Shown: positions 29,947 to 38,782 of the stretch, piece after piece | Layout: each line of letters starts with the position of its first letter | Numbering within the stretch: position 1 is the stretch's first letter | DNA from: Sphingomonadaceae bacterium | Lineage (GTDB): Bacteria > Pseudomonadota > Alphaproteobacteria > Sphingomonadales > Sphingomonadaceae | Assembly: GCA_030147805.1 (NCBI GenBank) | Contig: JASBUR010000045.1 | Coordinates: forward strand, 1 to 43,580 | DNA: 43,580 nt | Direction: 5' to 3' | Program-made: the position numbers and the translations under genes | The notes under the pieces: model-generated | What the model saw: only the letters and a program-made list of their open reading frames with translations | Told to the model about the DNA's origin: nothing | The model's database searches: none

Positions 29947-30971
29947 CGCGCGAGCAGGTCGGCGATGAGCGCATGATCGCGCGCCGCCGCCTCGAGCCAG
30001 GCCATGCCGCCCGCGATCTCCGCGCCATGCTCGCGTCGCGCCTGGTCGAGCACCTCGCCGCGCAATTGCGGCGTATAGGCGTGCTCGGGCCCCTTCGAGT
30101 AGCGCGTCAGCAGCGGGCCGGTCGCGATCGCCTCGGTCTCGGCCGCGCCGACCTCGAAACCCGTGGCGGCGAACGCCGACGCCAGGCCGGCGACGGGGTC
30201 GGCGAGGAAGCTCTCGAAATCGATCCAAGTGAGGCGTTCTGGCGCGACGCTCGCCAGCGTCGTCATCTCGCTCGCCCAGCTCGCCGCGGCGCGCTCGCCG
30301 GGGCTGAGCGCGTGGAGCAGCCAGCCGGGTCCCTCGAGACGCCGATGCAGCCGCCGCAGCCGGCCCTGGACCAGCGCCTGCAGCTCCCGTCGCGAGGCGT
30401 CGCCGCCCATGATGCTCGAAATGTAGATTTCCGGCTTCACGTACATCGCCAGCGACGCGCCGGCCTGCGGCTGCGCCAGGAGCCTGCCGGCGAGCTCGCT
30501 GGCAAAACTCGTCGCCTTGACCAGCGCGCGTTGCGACGGCGCATAGGTGCGCGCCCACAGCTTGACGAGCGTCGCCAGCCGCCGCTCGAATGCGGCCGGG
30601 GCAACGAGGCTTTCGCGCGTGTCGAGATCGGCGAGCAATTGCGCCATCGTCCGCAGCGTCGCCGGCTCGCGCAGCGCATGGACGGCGGCATGCGCCCCCA
30701 TCATCCGCGACAGCAGCGTCGAGCCGACATGGCCGATGTGGAAGATGTAGGCGACGTCGCTACGCGCCACCGCGTCCATCGTCGCGTCGATCGCGGCGCC
30801 CGCTGCCCAGCGCGCCTGAACCTGCGGCGTCATGATGCGCTGGTCGAGGAAGCTCGCGGCGGCAAAGCCGTCGGGCGACAGCTCGGCCATCAGCAGCGCG
30901 TCGCTGACCGGCTCGTAGCTGTGCGGGTAGAGGCTGGGGTCCTGGCGCAGCCGCTGGGCGAAGTCCGACAT
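29943..30971 (-). CDS. Sulfotransferase-like P-loop protein
   Basis: 342 residues. The PAPS/P-loop segment is IFHIGHVGSTLLSRMM (76-91), followed by a helical body and SFASELAGRLLAQPQ, all in line with sulfotransferase-family proteins. The SLTY/PSB-like GHVGST is well kept but I see no sure 3'-phosphate-binding motif, so activity is uncertain. The ATG at 30971 has no ribosome binding site and a -10 box ends seven bases upstream, so the message may be leaderless. It converges on the PKHD dioxygenase, a pairing worth testing. Confidence 0.75.
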   Translation of the reverse strand: MSDFAQRLRQDPSLYPHSYEPVSDALLMAELSPDGFAAASFLDQRIMTPQVQARWAAGAAIDATMDAVARSDVAYIFHIGHVGSTLLSRMMGAHAAVHALREPATLRTMAQLLADLDTRESLVAPAAFERRLATLVKLWARTYAPSQRALVKATSFASELAGRLLAQPQAGASLAMYVKPEIYISSIMGGDASRRELQALVQGRLRRLHRRLEGPGWLLHALSPGERAAASWASEMTTLASVAPERLTWIDFESFLADPVAGLASAFAATGFEVGAAETEAIATGPLLTRYSKGPEHAYTPQLRGEVLDQARREHGAEIAGGMAWLEAAARDHALIADLLAR

Positions 30972-30977
30972 GGCCGG

Positions 30978-31006
30978 GCTATACAGGGCGCGCGCCGGCG
31001 GTGAAA
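30978..31006 (-). promoter_or_regulatory. Probable promoter of the sulfotransferase-like gene
   Basis: On the - strand TTTCAC (31001-31006), 17-base spacer, TATAGC (30978-30983). The ATG follows six to seven bases after the -10 box, leaving no room for a leader. Confidence 0.5.
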
Positions 31007-31115
31007 GCCGAGTGCGGCGCGAGCTTGCCTTTTCACCCCTGTTCCGTTACTGCGCGCGCTCCCCGGCATGGTCATCCCTGGAGGCGTGCCGGGATAGCTG
31101 TGTTTGGAGATCATC

Positions 31116-31739
31116 ATGAGCGAAGCGCTTAAGCTGACGGCCGAAGCGCGCGAACGGGCTGGCAAGGGAGCCTCCCGTGCCGTGCGTCGCGAAGGCCGCG
31201 TACCCGCCGTAATCTACGGCAACAAGAAGGATCCGGTGAACATCCACGTCGAGGAGAAGATCCTCAACAAGATGCTCAGCACCGGCCACTTCCTCAATTC
31301 GGTCGTCGAGATCGACACGGGCAACGGCGTCGAGCGCACGCTGCCGCGCGACGTGCAGTTCCACCCGGTCACCGACCGGCCGATCCATGTCGACTTCCTG
31401 CGCCTTGCTGCCAACGCCACGGTCACCGTCGCGATCCCGGTGCGCTTCACCGACGAGGAGAAGAGCCCGGGCCTCAAGAAGGGTGGCGTGCTCGCCATCA
31501 CGCGGCACGAGGTCGAGGTTACCTGCCCGGCCGACGCGATCCCGGACGATCTCGTCGCGTCGCTGGCCGGTTTCGACGTCGGCGAATCGATCCACATCTC
31601 GGCGTTCAACCTTCCGGCGAACGTGAAGCCGACGATCTCGGATCGCGACTTCACCGTCGCGACGATCGCGGTGCCGTCGGCGCTGCGGTCGGAGCAGGAC
31701 GAGGCGGCCGCCGAGGGCGACGCCGCCGAAGCCGAGTAG
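31116..31739 (+). CDS. rplY: 50S ribosomal protein L25/general stress protein Ctc (bL25)
   Basis: 207 residues, the long Ctc form with an N-terminal 5S rRNA-binding part ([34 protein letters not shown]) and a C-terminal TL5-like domain ([35 protein letters not shown]). The tail is acidic. The ATG at 31116 has GGAGA upstream; a TTG at 31104 would add four residues and was rejected. A short inverted repeat (31062-31068/31087-31093) lies in its leader. pth follows. Confidence 0.96.
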   Translation: MSEALKLTAEARERAGKGASRAVRREGRVPAVIYGNKKDPVNIHVEEKILNKMLSTGHFLNSVVEIDTGNGVERTLPRDVQFHPVTDRPIHVDFLRLAANATVTVAIPVRFTDEEKSPGLKKGGVLAITRHEVEVTCPADAIPDDLVASLAGFDVGESIHISAFNLPANVKPTISDRDFTVATIAVPSALRSEQDEAAAEGDAAEAE

Positions 31740-31749
31740 TCTGCGGCCG

Positions 31750-31773
31750 GCCCGGCGTCTGTCGACGCCGGGC
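31750..31773 (+). other. Perfect hairpin between rplY and pth
   Basis: GCCCGGCGTC (31750-31759), loop TGTC, GACGCCGGGC (31764-31773). No T-run follows, so partial attenuation or an mRNA stabiliser between rplY and pth is more likely than full termination. The 3' arm ends 17 bases before the pth start. Confidence 0.65.
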
Positions 31774-31790
31774 TGGCGGCAAGCTCCGCG

Positions 31791-32369
31791 ATGCAGCTGC
31801 TCGTCGGCCTGGGCAATCCCGGCGCGCAATATGCGCTGCACCGGCACAATATCGGCTTCATGGCGGCTGACGCCATCGCCGAGGTGCATCGCTTCGACCC
31901 CTGGCGCGTCAAATTCCACGGGCTGGCGGCGGACGGCCGCATCGCCGGCACCAAGCTGCTGCTGCTCAAGCCGACGACCTGGATGAACGAGTCGGGCCGT
32001 TCGGTCGGCGAGGCGATGCGCTTCTACAAGCTCGCGCCCGCCGACGTGACCGTGTTCTACGACGAGCTCGACCTCGCGCCCGCCAAGGTCCGGGTGAAGG
32101 TGGGCGGCGGCGCGGCGGGACACAACGGCATCCGCTCGATCGCCGCGCACATCGGCGAGGACTTCCGGCGCGTGCGGCTCGGGATCGGCCATCCCGGCCA
32201 CAAGGACCGGGTCACCGGCCACGTGCTCGGCAACTTCTCGCGCGCCGAGCTCGACGGCTGGTTGCCCGATCTGCTCGGCGCGGTCGCCGGCGAGGTCGAG
32301 TGGCTGGTCAAGGGCGAGGACGCCCGCTTCATGAACGACGTCGCGCTACGCATGGGCGACAAGGATTAA
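31791..32369 (+). CDS. pth: Peptidyl-tRNA hydrolase
   Basis: 192 residues, normal length. It frees tRNA from peptidyl-tRNA that has dropped off the ribosome. Catalytic residues fit the family: Asn9 in GLGNPG, His19 in LHRHNIGF, Asp91 in FYDELDLAPAKVRVK. GGGAAGHNGIRSIAAHIG and RVRLGIGHPGHKDRVTGHVL are diagnostic. The rplY-pth-ychF order is common in proteobacteria; ychF starts nine bases after its stop. Confidence 0.97.
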   Translation: MQLLVGLGNPGAQYALHRHNIGFMAADAIAEVHRFDPWRVKFHGLAADGRIAGTKLLLLKPTTWMNESGRSVGEAMRFYKLAPADVTVFYDELDLAPAKVRVKVGGGAAGHNGIRSIAAHIGEDFRRVRLGIGHPGHKDRVTGHVLGNFSRAELDGWLPDLLGAVAGEVEWLVKGEDARFMNDVALRMGDKD

Positions 32370-32378
32370 GGACGCATC

Positions 32379-33479
32379 ATGGGTTTCCGCTGCGGCATCG
32401 TCGGCCTCCCCAACGTCGGCAAGTCGACGCTGTTCAACGCGCTGACCGAAACGGCGGCGGCGGCGGCGGCCAACTACCCCTTCTGCACCATCGAGCCCAA
32501 CGTCGGGCAGGTGCCGGTGCCCGACCCGCGGCTGACCGAGCTCGCCCGCATCGCCGGCAGCGCCAAGATCATCGAGACGCAATTGGGCTTCGTCGACATC
32601 GCCGGGCTGGTGCGCGGCGCCTCGAAGGGCGAGGGGCTCGGCAACCAGTTCCTCGCCAACATCCGCGAGGTCGACGCCATCGTCCATGTGCTGCGCTGCT
32701 TCGAGGACGACGACATCACCCATGTCGAGGGCAAGGTCGATCCGCTCGCCGACGCCGAGACCGTCGAGACCGAGCTGATGCTCGCCGACCTCGAAAGCCT
32801 CGAAAAGCGCGTGCCCGCCTTCCAGAAGAAGGCGCAGCAGGGCGACAAGGAGGCGAAGATCGCCGCCTCGGTGCTCGGCCAGTCGCTCGATCTGCTGCGC
32901 GCCGGCAAGCCGGCGCGGCTGACGCAGCCGAAGGACGTCGAGGAGAAGCGCGTGCTCGACCAGGCGCAGCTGCTCACCGCCAAGCCGGTGCTCTATGTCT
33001 GCAACGTCGAGGAAGGCTCGGCGGCCGAGGGCAATGAATTCTCGGCGCGCGTCGCCGCCAAGGCCGCGGCCGAAGGCGCGGCCTCGGTCGTCATCTCGGC
33101 CGCCATCGAGGCGGAGATTTCGCAGATGGACATGGCCGACCGTCCGGCCTTCCTGAGCGACCTCGGGCTCACCGAGACCGGGCTCGCGCGCGTCATCCGC
33201 GCCGGCTACGATCTGCTCCACCTCATCACCTTCTTCACCGTCGGTCCCAAGGAAGCGCGCGCCTGGACGCTCGAGAAGGGATCGACCGCGCCGCAGGGCG
33301 CCGGCGTCATCCACACCGACTTCGAGAAGGGCTTCATCCGCGCCGAGACGATCGCCTACGACGATTTCGTGCGCCTGAACGGCGAGGCGGGTGCACGCGA
33401 TGCCGGCAAGCTGCGGCTCGAAGGCAAGGACTATGTCGTGCAGGACGGCGACGTCATGCACTTCCGCTTCAACGTGTAG
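32379..33479 (+). CDS. ychF: Redox-regulated ATPase YchF (OLA1 family)
   Basis: 366 residues, normal length. The G1 motif GLPNVGKST is at 9-17, followed by ANYPFCTIEPNVG, the G3-like DIAGLVRGASKGEGLGNQFL, and a C-terminal TGS domain ending DGDVMHFRFNV. The family binds ATP rather than GTP and associates with ribosomes. It is the third gene of the rplY-pth-ychF unit; a perfect hairpin follows its stop. Confidence 0.97.
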   Translation: MGFRCGIVGLPNVGKSTLFNALTETAAAAAANYPFCTIEPNVGQVPVPDPRLTELARIAGSAKIIETQLGFVDIAGLVRGASKGEGLGNQFLANIREVDAIVHVLRCFEDDDITHVEGKVDPLADAETVETELMLADLESLEKRVPAFQKKAQQGDKEAKIAASVLGQSLDLLRAGKPARLTQPKDVEEKRVLDQAQLLTAKPVLYVCNVEEGSAAEGNEFSARVAAKAAAEGAASVVISAAIEAEISQMDMADRPAFLSDLGLTETGLARVIRAGYDLLHLITFFTVGPKEARAWTLEKGSTAPQGAGVIHTDFEKGFIRAETIAYDDFVRLNGEAGARDAGKLRLEGKDYVVQDGDVMHFRFNV

Positions 33480-33484
33480 TCATC

Positions 33485-33509
33485 CCCCTCAAAGTGGTAC
33501 TTTGAGGGG
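33485..33509. terminator. Perfect hairpin after ychF
   Basis: CCCCTCAAAGT (33485-33495), loop GGT, ACTTTGAGGGG (33499-33509), a perfect 11-base stem. The bases after it (ACCTC) are not T-rich, so termination strength is unsure. It lies between ychF and the MaoC gene. Confidence 0.5.
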
Positions 33510-33536
33510 ACCTCGCCACACGGCAGAGTGCGCGGC

Positions 33537-33986
33537 ATGAAATATCTCGAAGACTATCAAGTCGGCCAGCGCTCCTCCTTCGGGCGCTACGAGGTGACGC
33601 GCGAGGAAGTCCTCGCCTTCGCCACCAAATATGATCCGCAACCCTTCCACCTCGACGACGCGGCGGCGGCGCAGACCTATTTCGGGCGGATATCCGCCTC
33701 GGGCTGGCATACCTGCGCGATGACGATGCGCATGCTCGTCGACAATATCGAGAAGGAGAAGAGCGCCGGGCTGGGCTCGCCGGGGCTCGACGAGCTGCGC
33801 TGGCTCAAGCCCGTCTATCCCGGCGACACGCTGCGCGTCGAGGCCGAGATCGTCGAAGTCCGCCGGTCGCGCAGCCGGCCCGAGATGGGCTCGACGCACA
33901 ACCGGCTCACCGTCTTCAACCAGCATGACGAGCCGGTCATGACGATGCTGAGCATCGGCCTCGTGCGGACGCGGCCGACCGCCTAG
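33537..33986 (+). CDS. MaoC-like hot-dog dehydratase
   Basis: 149 residues. The single hot-dog fold carries [20 protein letters not shown], the hydratase-2 motif with the catalytic Asp and His (DPQPFH), followed by [18 protein letters not shown]. It would hydrate or dehydrate an enoyl-CoA or similar thioester. The ATG at 33537 gives the usual MaoC start; a GTG at 33528 would add three residues. Its TAG is shared with the purL stop (CTAG, 33983-33986). Confidence 0.92.
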   Translation: MKYLEDYQVGQRSSFGRYEVTREEVLAFATKYDPQPFHLDDAAAAQTYFGRISASGWHTCAMTMRMLVDNIEKEKSAGLGSPGLDELRWLKPVYPGDTLRVEAEIVEVRRSRSRPEMGSTHNRLTVFNQHDEPVMTMLSIGLVRTRPTA

Positions 33987-36145
33987 CGGTCCATCAACTC
34001 GGGCAGGAAGCGCTCGTGCGCGCCGCGCAGGTCGGCGACCGGCACGCTGCCGCCGCCGAAGCTCACCGCGTCGCCGCCGGTCGTGCCGATCGCCTGCGCC
34101 GGGACGCCCGCCGCCTTCGCCGCCGCCAGCAGCGCCGCGCTATCGCGCGTGGTCACCAGATAGCGCGCCTGGTCCTCGCCGAACGCCCAGCCGGTGCTGC
34201 CGTCGCCCGCCTCGATCGTCGCGCCGGTCCCGCCCGCCATCGCCATTTCGGCGATCGCGACCAGCAGGCCGCCGTCGCTCAGATCATGCGCCGCGGTCAC
34301 GGCGCCGGCGCGAATCTGCGCCCGCACGAAGTCGCCGGTGCGGCGCTCGGCGGCAAGATCGACCGGCGGCGGCGGGCCGTCCTCGCGGCCGTGGACCACG
34401 CGCAGCCAGCTCGACTGGCCGAGGTGTCCGCGCGTCTCGCCGATCAGGATGATCGCCTCGCCCGCGGCGCTGAACGCCATGCCGACGCGCTGGTCGTAAT
34501 CCTCGATCAGGCCAACGCCGCCGATCGCTGGGGTCGGCAGGATGCCGGTGCCGTTGGTCTCGTTGTAGAGGCTGACGTTGCCCGAGACGATCGGGAAGTC
34601 GAGCGCGCGGCAGGCTTCGGCCATGCCCTCGATGCAGCCGACGAACTGGCCCATGATCTCGGGTCGCTGCGGGTTGCCGAAGTTCATGCAGTCGGTGGTG
34701 GCGAGCGGCGTCGCGCCGACCGCGGTCAGGTTGCGCCACGCCTCGGCGATCGCCTGGCGGCCGCCCTCGACGGGATCGGCGAAGCAGTAGCGGGGGTTGC
34801 AGTCGGTGGTGATCGCCAGCGCCTTCTTGGTGCCGTGGACGCGCACGACGGCGGCGTCGCCGCCCGGCCGGCCGATGGTGTCGGCGCCGACCATGTGGTC
34901 GTACTGCTCCCAGATCCAGCGCTTCGACGCGAGGTCGGGGCTGGCGACGAGCTTGAGCAACGCCTCGCCGAGATCGCCGCCGGTCGGCGCCGCGATATCC
35001 GCGCGCTTCGGCGTCGGCACCCATGGCCGCTCATAGGCCGGTGCCTTGTCGGCGAGCGGTGCCAGCGGAATATCGGCGGCGGTCTCGCCCTTGAACTTCA
35101 GCACGAGGTGCCCGGTATCGGTGACGCGGCCGATGACGGCGAAATCCAGCTCCCACTTGTGGAAGATCGCTTCGGCGAAGGCCTCGCGGCCCGGCTTCAG
35201 GATCATCAGCATGCGCTCCTGGCTTTCGGAGAGCATCATCTCATAGGGCGTCATGCCGGTTTCGCGGCAGGGCACGTCGTCGAGGACAAGCTCGAGGCCG
35301 ACGCCGCCCTTCGACGCCATCTCGACGCTGCTGCTGGTGAGACCCGCGGCGCCCATGTCCTGGATCGCGACGATCGCGTCCGAGGCCATCAGCTCGAGAC
35401 AGGCCTCGATGAGCAGCTTTTCGGTGAACGGATCGCCGACCTGCACCGTCGGGCGCTTTTCCTCCGAATCCTCGGTGAACTCGGCCGAGGCCATCGTCGC
35501 GCCGTGGATGCCGTCGCGGCCGGTCTTCGAGCCGACGTAGACGACCGGGTTCCCGAGGCCGGCGGCGGCCGAATAGAAGATCTTGTCGGTGTTGGCGATG
35601 CCGACGGTCATCGCGTTGACGAGGATGTTGCCATTGTAGGCGGCATGGAAATTGGTCTCGCCGCCGACGGTCGGCACGCCGACGCAATTGCCGTAGCCGC
35701 CGATGCCGGCGACGACGCCCGAGATCAGGTGGCGCATCTTCGGATGCGACGGCTCGCCGAAGCGCAGCGCGTTCATGTTGGCGACGGGGCGCGCCCCCAT
35801 GGTGAACACGTCGCGCAGGATGCCGCCGACGCCGGTCGCCGCGCCCTGATAGGGCTCGATGTAGCTCGGGTGGTTGTGGCTCTCCATCTTGAAGATCGCC
35901 GCCTGTCCGTCACCGATGTCGATGACGCCGGCATTCTCGCCGGGCCCCTGGATCACCCAGGGCGCGGAGGTCGGCAGCTTCTTCAGATGCACGCGGCTCG
36001 ACTTGTACGAGCAATGTTCGGACCACATCACCGAGAAGATGCCGAGCTCGGTCATGTTGGGCTCGCGCCCCATGCTCTCCAGGATCACCTGATATTCGTC
36101 GGGCGTCAGCCCATGCTCGGCGACGATCTCGGGGGTGATGGTCAT
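33983..36145 (-). CDS. purL: FGAM synthase subunit PurL (small-PurL type)
   Basis: 720 residues, the length of the small PurL that works with PurS and PurQ in phosphoribosylformylglycinamidine synthase. It uses ATP and glutamine-derived ammonia. Blocks: [20 protein letters not shown] near the start, [34 protein letters not shown] and [20 protein letters not shown], and the C-terminal half with [20 protein letters not shown]. purS and purQ, also in this window, complete the complex but are separated by yhhQ and a toxin-antitoxin pair. A -10-like GCTAGG on the - strand at 36184-36189 may serve it. Confidence 0.98.
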   Translation of the reverse strand: MTITPEIVAEHGLTPDEYQVILESMGREPNMTELGIFSVMWSEHCSYKSSRVHLKKLPTSAPWVIQGPGENAGVIDIGDGQAAIFKMESHNHPSYIEPYQGAATGVGGILRDVFTMGARPVANMNALRFGEPSHPKMRHLISGVVAGIGGYGNCVGVPTVGGETNFHAAYNGNILVNAMTVGIANTDKIFYSAAAGLGNPVVYVGSKTGRDGIHGATMASAEFTEDSEEKRPTVQVGDPFTEKLLIEACLELMASDAIVAIQDMGAAGLTSSSVEMASKGGVGLELVLDDVPCRETGMTPYEMMLSESQERMLMILKPGREAFAEAIFHKWELDFAVIGRVTDTGHLVLKFKGETAADIPLAPLADKAPAYERPWVPTPKRADIAAPTGGDLGEALLKLVASPDLASKRWIWEQYDHMVGADTIGRPGGDAAVVRVHGTKKALAITTDCNPRYCFADPVEGGRQAIAEAWRNLTAVGATPLATTDCMNFGNPQRPEIMGQFVGCIEGMAEACRALDFPIVSGNVSLYNETNGTGILPTPAIGGVGLIEDYDQRVGMAFSAAGEAIILIGETRGHLGQSSWLRVVHGREDGPPPPVDLAAERRTGDFVRAQIRAGAVTAAHDLSDGGLLVAIAEMAMAGGTGATIEAGDGSTGWAFGEDQARYLVTTRDSAALLAAAKAAGVPAQAIGTTGGDAVSFGGGSVPVADLRGAHERFLPELMDR

Positions 36146-36230
36146 GCGGCGCTTCCGGCTGGGAAATGGGATTGCGCGAGCCTCCTAGCCGGGCGGCGGG
36201 CGAAGGGAAAGCCCGACGGGCCGTCGCAAA

Positions 36231-36258
36231 TTGTCGGGCCGGGGCGAGCCTGCTAGCG
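36231..36258 (+). promoter_or_regulatory. Probable promoter of the queuosine-precursor transporter gene
   Basis: TTGTCG (36231-36236), 16-base spacer, CTAGCG (36253-36258; with the preceding bases TGCTAGCG). The leader to the ATG is about 20 bases and contains GAGGGGG as ribosome binding site. GCCCGAC (36211-36217) and GTCGGGC (36233-36239) form an inverted repeat over the -35 box. Confidence 0.45.
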
Positions 36259-36285
36259 TCGCGCCGGGGCGAGGGGGCAAAAGCG

Positions 36286-37032
36286 ATGGCTGACGGCGAC
36301 ATGGCGGTGGCGAAGGTCGAGGCGGAGGCGCTGCACAGCCGACCGCTGCGCTACTTCGATTTCGTCATGGCGGCGTTCGTCGTCGTGCTGCTGCTGTCGA
36401 ACGTGCTCGGCGCCGGCAAGCGCGCCGAGGTCGACCTGCCGGGCATCGGCATCTGGCCGTTCGGCGCCGGCATCCTGTTCTTCCCGCTCGGCTACGTGCT
36501 TGGCGACATCCTGACCGAAGTCTATGGCTATGCCCGCGCGCGGCGCTGCATCTGGGCGGGCTTCGGCGGCATGCTGTTCATGGCGCTGATGAGCTGGGTG
36601 GTGGTGGCGCTGCCGCCGGCCTCCGACTGGGGCGGGCAGGCGAATTACGAGGCGGTGTTCGGCCAGGTGCCGCGCATCGTCTTCGCGTCGATGACCGCCT
36701 TCTGGCTCGGCGAGTTCGCCAACAGCCTGGTGCTCGCCAAGATGAAGGTCTGGACGCAGGGGAAGCATCTCTGGACGCGCACCATCGGCAGCACGATCGT
36801 CGGGCAGGGCGTCGACAGCCTGATCTTCTATCCGCTCGCCTTCTACGGCGCCCCCGACTGGCCGGTCGAGGCGATGCTGGCGGTGATGCTCAGCCAGTTC
36901 CTGCTGAAGGTGGGCTGGGAAGTGCTGCTGACGCCGGTGACCTATCTGGTGGTCAACTGGCTCAAGCGAAGGGAGGGCATCGATGTTTATGATGCCCATA
37001 CCGATTTCACGCCGTTCAGGACGAAGGTCTAG
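36286..37032 (+). CDS. yhhQ: Queuosine-precursor transporter, YhhQ family
   Basis: 248 residues with six expected membrane helices. It imports preQ0/preQ1 or related bases for tRNA queuosine synthesis. Family features: ADVVLLLSNVLGAGK-like start at about 33-43 (VVLLLSNVLGAGKRAEV), GAGILFFPLGYVLGDILTEV, and WTRTIGSTIVGQGVDSLIFY. The ATG at 36286 is preceded by GAGGGGG. Its TAG stop abuts the VapC stop with no gap (37032/37033). Confidence 0.92.
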   Translation: MADGDMAVAKVEAEALHSRPLRYFDFVMAAFVVVLLLSNVLGAGKRAEVDLPGIGIWPFGAGILFFPLGYVLGDILTEVYGYARARRCIWAGFGGMLFMALMSWVVVALPPASDWGGQANYEAVFGQVPRIVFASMTAFWLGEFANSLVLAKMKVWTQGKHLWTRTIGSTIVGQGVDSLIFYPLAFYGAPDWPVEAMLAVMLSQFLLKVGWEVLLTPVTYLVVNWLKRREGIDVYDAHTDFTPFRTKV

Positions 37033-37482
37033 TCAGCTATCCGCCAGCACGGTCTGCAAGCGCGCGGCGTTGGCGAGGTTGAATGGGTTGATGACCGTGA
37101 CGCCCGCGTGCGTGAACCCGTCGTGCATGTCCTCGGACAGGAGAACGACCGCACGATTGGCGCTGGCGGTTTGCCAGATCAGGCAATCCCAGAATTGCAT
37201 GTCATGCTCAGCGGACTGGCGAGCGGCGGCGAGAATGTGCTCGGGCGAGCTCGCCGCCATGGCCGTCGTCGCGACCCAGCGTTCAGCAAGCATCAGGGCG
37301 CTGGAAAGCTGTTGAGGAAACTTGCGGCGGAACACGGCAAGAAATTCGCCGACCGCCTGCGTTGTCAGGAAGCTATCGAGGAAAGGCGCGCGCAACATGA
37401 TGCGCGTGGCTATCTCATGCTTGGCGGGTGTGCGCCGATCGAGCGAATAGACGAGGATGTTGGAATCGATCGTGAACCTCAC
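37033..37482 (-). CDS. vapC: PIN-domain toxin, VapC family
   Basis: 149 residues. PIN-domain acidic residues are in place: Asp6 in FTIDSNILVYSLD, Glu46 in TQAVGEFLAV, Asp94 and Asp99 in EHDMQFWDCLIW, and the late acidic residue in LLSEDMHDG. VapC toxins are RNases that cut tRNA or rRNA. The start ATG overlaps the antitoxin stop by four bases (ATGA), typical for toxin-antitoxin operons. It ends against the yhhQ stop. Confidence 0.9.
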   Translation of the reverse strand: MRFTIDSNILVYSLDRRTPAKHEIATRIMLRAPFLDSFLTTQAVGEFLAVFRRKFPQQLSSALMLAERWVATTAMAASSPEHILAAARQSAEHDMQFWDCLIWQTASANRAVVLLSEDMHDGFTHAGVTVINPFNLANAARLQTVLADS

Positions 37483-37727
37483 GCATCGTCGCCGTATTTG
37501 TCCTCGATGGTTACCTTGCCGATACCGAGGTCGAGCCCTTGCCGCATCATTGCGGCCGATTCCTCATAAGCGCGTTTCCACTCCGCGCTCCGATCCTCGG
37601 ATCGGGGCCGAAGCTCCGCTACGACACGACCGTTCTTCATGATAGCGATGGTCTCGCCGGCCTCGACGCGCGCGATGGCCTTCGAGACGTTGGCATTGAA
37701 CTCGCGGATCGATAGCACACCCATCAT
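37479..37727 (-). CDS. Phd/YefM-type antitoxin
   Basis: 82 residues. The N-terminal Phd/YefM fold is clear (LSIREFNANVSKAIARVEAG, ETIAIMKNGRVVAELRPRSE), and the C-terminal half is charged and likely to wrap the toxin. It should repress its own promoter by binding the palindrome nine bases upstream of its start (37736-37756). First gene of the pair. The region lies between purQ and yhhQ/purL, so it probably arrived by insertion. Confidence 0.9.
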   Translation of the reverse strand: MMGVLSIREFNANVSKAIARVEAGETIAIMKNGRVVAELRPRSEDRSAEWKRAYEESAAMMRQGLDLGIGKVTIEDKYGDDA

Positions 37728-37735
37728 CAGGACCC

Positions 37736-37756
37736 ATGTTGCAACTGTTACAACAT
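37736..37756. promoter_or_regulatory. Operator palindrome of the toxin-antitoxin pair
   Basis: A 21-base palindrome: outer arms ATGTTG (37736-37741) and CAACAT (37751-37756), inner AAC/GTT around a T, one mismatch. It also holds two near-copies of GTTGCAAC/GTTACAAC. It begins nine bases upstream of the antitoxin start. Confidence 0.75.
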
Positions 37757-37793
37757 AGTCGCCGATGACGCTGACTGCAAGCCGACCTGGGTG

Positions 37794-38456
37794 TTAGCCC
37801 AGCGCCGCGACCAGCCCCTCGAACAGCCGCTTGCCGTCGGTACCGCCCTGTTCGGCCTCGATCAGCCGTTCGGGGTGCGGCATCATGCCAAGCACGTTGC
37901 CGGCGTCGTTGACGATGCCGGCGATGTCGCGGCGGCTGCCGTTGCAGGCCTGCGCGTAGCGGAACACCACGCGGCCTTCGCCCTCGAGCCGGTCGAGCGT
38001 CGCCTCGTCGGCGAAATAATTGCCGTCATGATGTGCGACTGGGATGCGGACCGTCGATCCCTGGTCGTAGCGGCTGCTGAACATCGTCTGCGCATTCTCG
38101 ACGACGAGGTCGACGTCGCGGCAGATGAAGCTCAAATTGGCATTACGCATCAGCGCGCCGGGCAGCAGTCCCGCCTCGGTGAGGATCTGGAAGCCGTTGC
38201 AGACGCCGAGGACCGCGACGCCCTTGGCCGCCTTGTCGATGACGTCGCGCATGATCGGTGAGCGCGCCGCCATCGCGCCCGAGCGCAGATAGTCGCCATA
38301 GGAGAAGCCGCCGGGGACGGCGACGAGGTCGACGTCGGGAAGCTCGGTGTCGCGGTGCCAGACCATCGCCGGCTCGCGCCCCGTGGCGTCGCGAAGCGCC
38401 ACCGCCATGTCGCGGTCGCAGTTCGAACCGGGAAAGACGATGACGGCGGTCTTCAT
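37794..38456 (-). CDS. purQ: FGAM synthase glutaminase subunit PurQ
   Basis: 220 residues. Class I glutamine amidotransferase that supplies ammonia to PurL. The nucleophile is Cys86 in [11 protein letters not shown], with His194 and Glu196 in [28 protein letters not shown] and [12 protein letters not shown] are typical. The ATG at 38456 shares a base with the purS stop. A 66-base gap and the antitoxin operator follow it. Confidence 0.97.
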   Translation of the reverse strand: MKTAVIVFPGSNCDRDMAVALRDATGREPAMVWHRDTELPDVDLVAVPGGFSYGDYLRSGAMAARSPIMRDVIDKAAKGVAVLGVCNGFQILTEAGLLPGALMRNANLSFICRDVDLVVENAQTMFSSRYDQGSTVRIPVAHHDGNYFADEATLDRLEGEGRVVFRYAQACNGSRRDIAGIVNDAGNVLGMMPHPERLIEAEQGGTDGKRLFEGLVAALG

Positions 38457-38686
38457 CACGCCTTCTCGACGCGGTAGTTTTCGATGACGGTGTTCGCCAG
38501 CAGCTTGCGGCACATCTCGTCGATGTCGGCGTCGGCGGTGCCGTCGGCGAGGTCGAGCTCGATGAACTTGCCCTGGCGGACGTCGTTGACGCCGCTGAAG
38601 CCCAGCGCCTCGAGCGCATGGTGGATCGCCTTGCCCTGCGGGTCGAGCACGCCGTTCTTGAGCGTGACGTAGACTTTGGCCTTCAT
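38456..38686 (-). CDS. purS: FGAM synthase subunit PurS
   Basis: 76 residues, normal for this small bridging subunit. Sequence features: [40 protein letters not shown] and a tail [15 protein letters not shown]. The stop overlaps the purQ start by one base (TGATG). A promoter inside an inverted repeat lies upstream. Confidence 0.97.
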   Translation of the reverse strand: MKAKVYVTLKNGVLDPQGKAIHHALEALGFSGVNDVRQGKFIELDLADGTADADIDEMCRKLLANTVIENYRVEKA

Positions 38687-38711
38687 GACGGTATCGCGCC
38701 TCGTGAGTTCG

Positions 38712-38777
38712 CGCCCTTGCGGGGCTCGCGGGAAGACGCGCGCCTTATGGCGCCCGACCCGCGAACCCGCAAGGGCG
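38712..38777. repeat. Long inverted repeat with purS promoter inside, between ald and purS
   Basis: Outer arms CGCCCTTGCGGG (38712-38723) and CCCGCAAGGGCG (38766-38777) are perfect; inner arms TCGCGGG (38726-38732) and CCCGCGA (38758-38764) are also perfect. On the - strand TTGCGG (38767-38772), 17 bases, CATAAG (38744-38749) looks like the purS promoter. Transcripts reading out of ald would fold the whole hairpin; transcripts starting here would not. Confidence 0.65.
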
Positions 38778-38782
38778 GCGCG

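Noticed and set aside
34016..36256. A 746-residue open frame opposite purL
   Set aside because: It is the complement shadow of purL in GC-rich DNA: its composition is Arg/Ala/Asp-rich without any domain, and purL itself is certain.
36190..36285. A preQ1 riboswitch ahead of the queuosine-precursor transporter
   Set aside because: The inverted repeat at 36211-36239 lacks the A-rich tail and the conserved loop bases of known preQ1 riboswitches, and it overlaps the likely -35 box.
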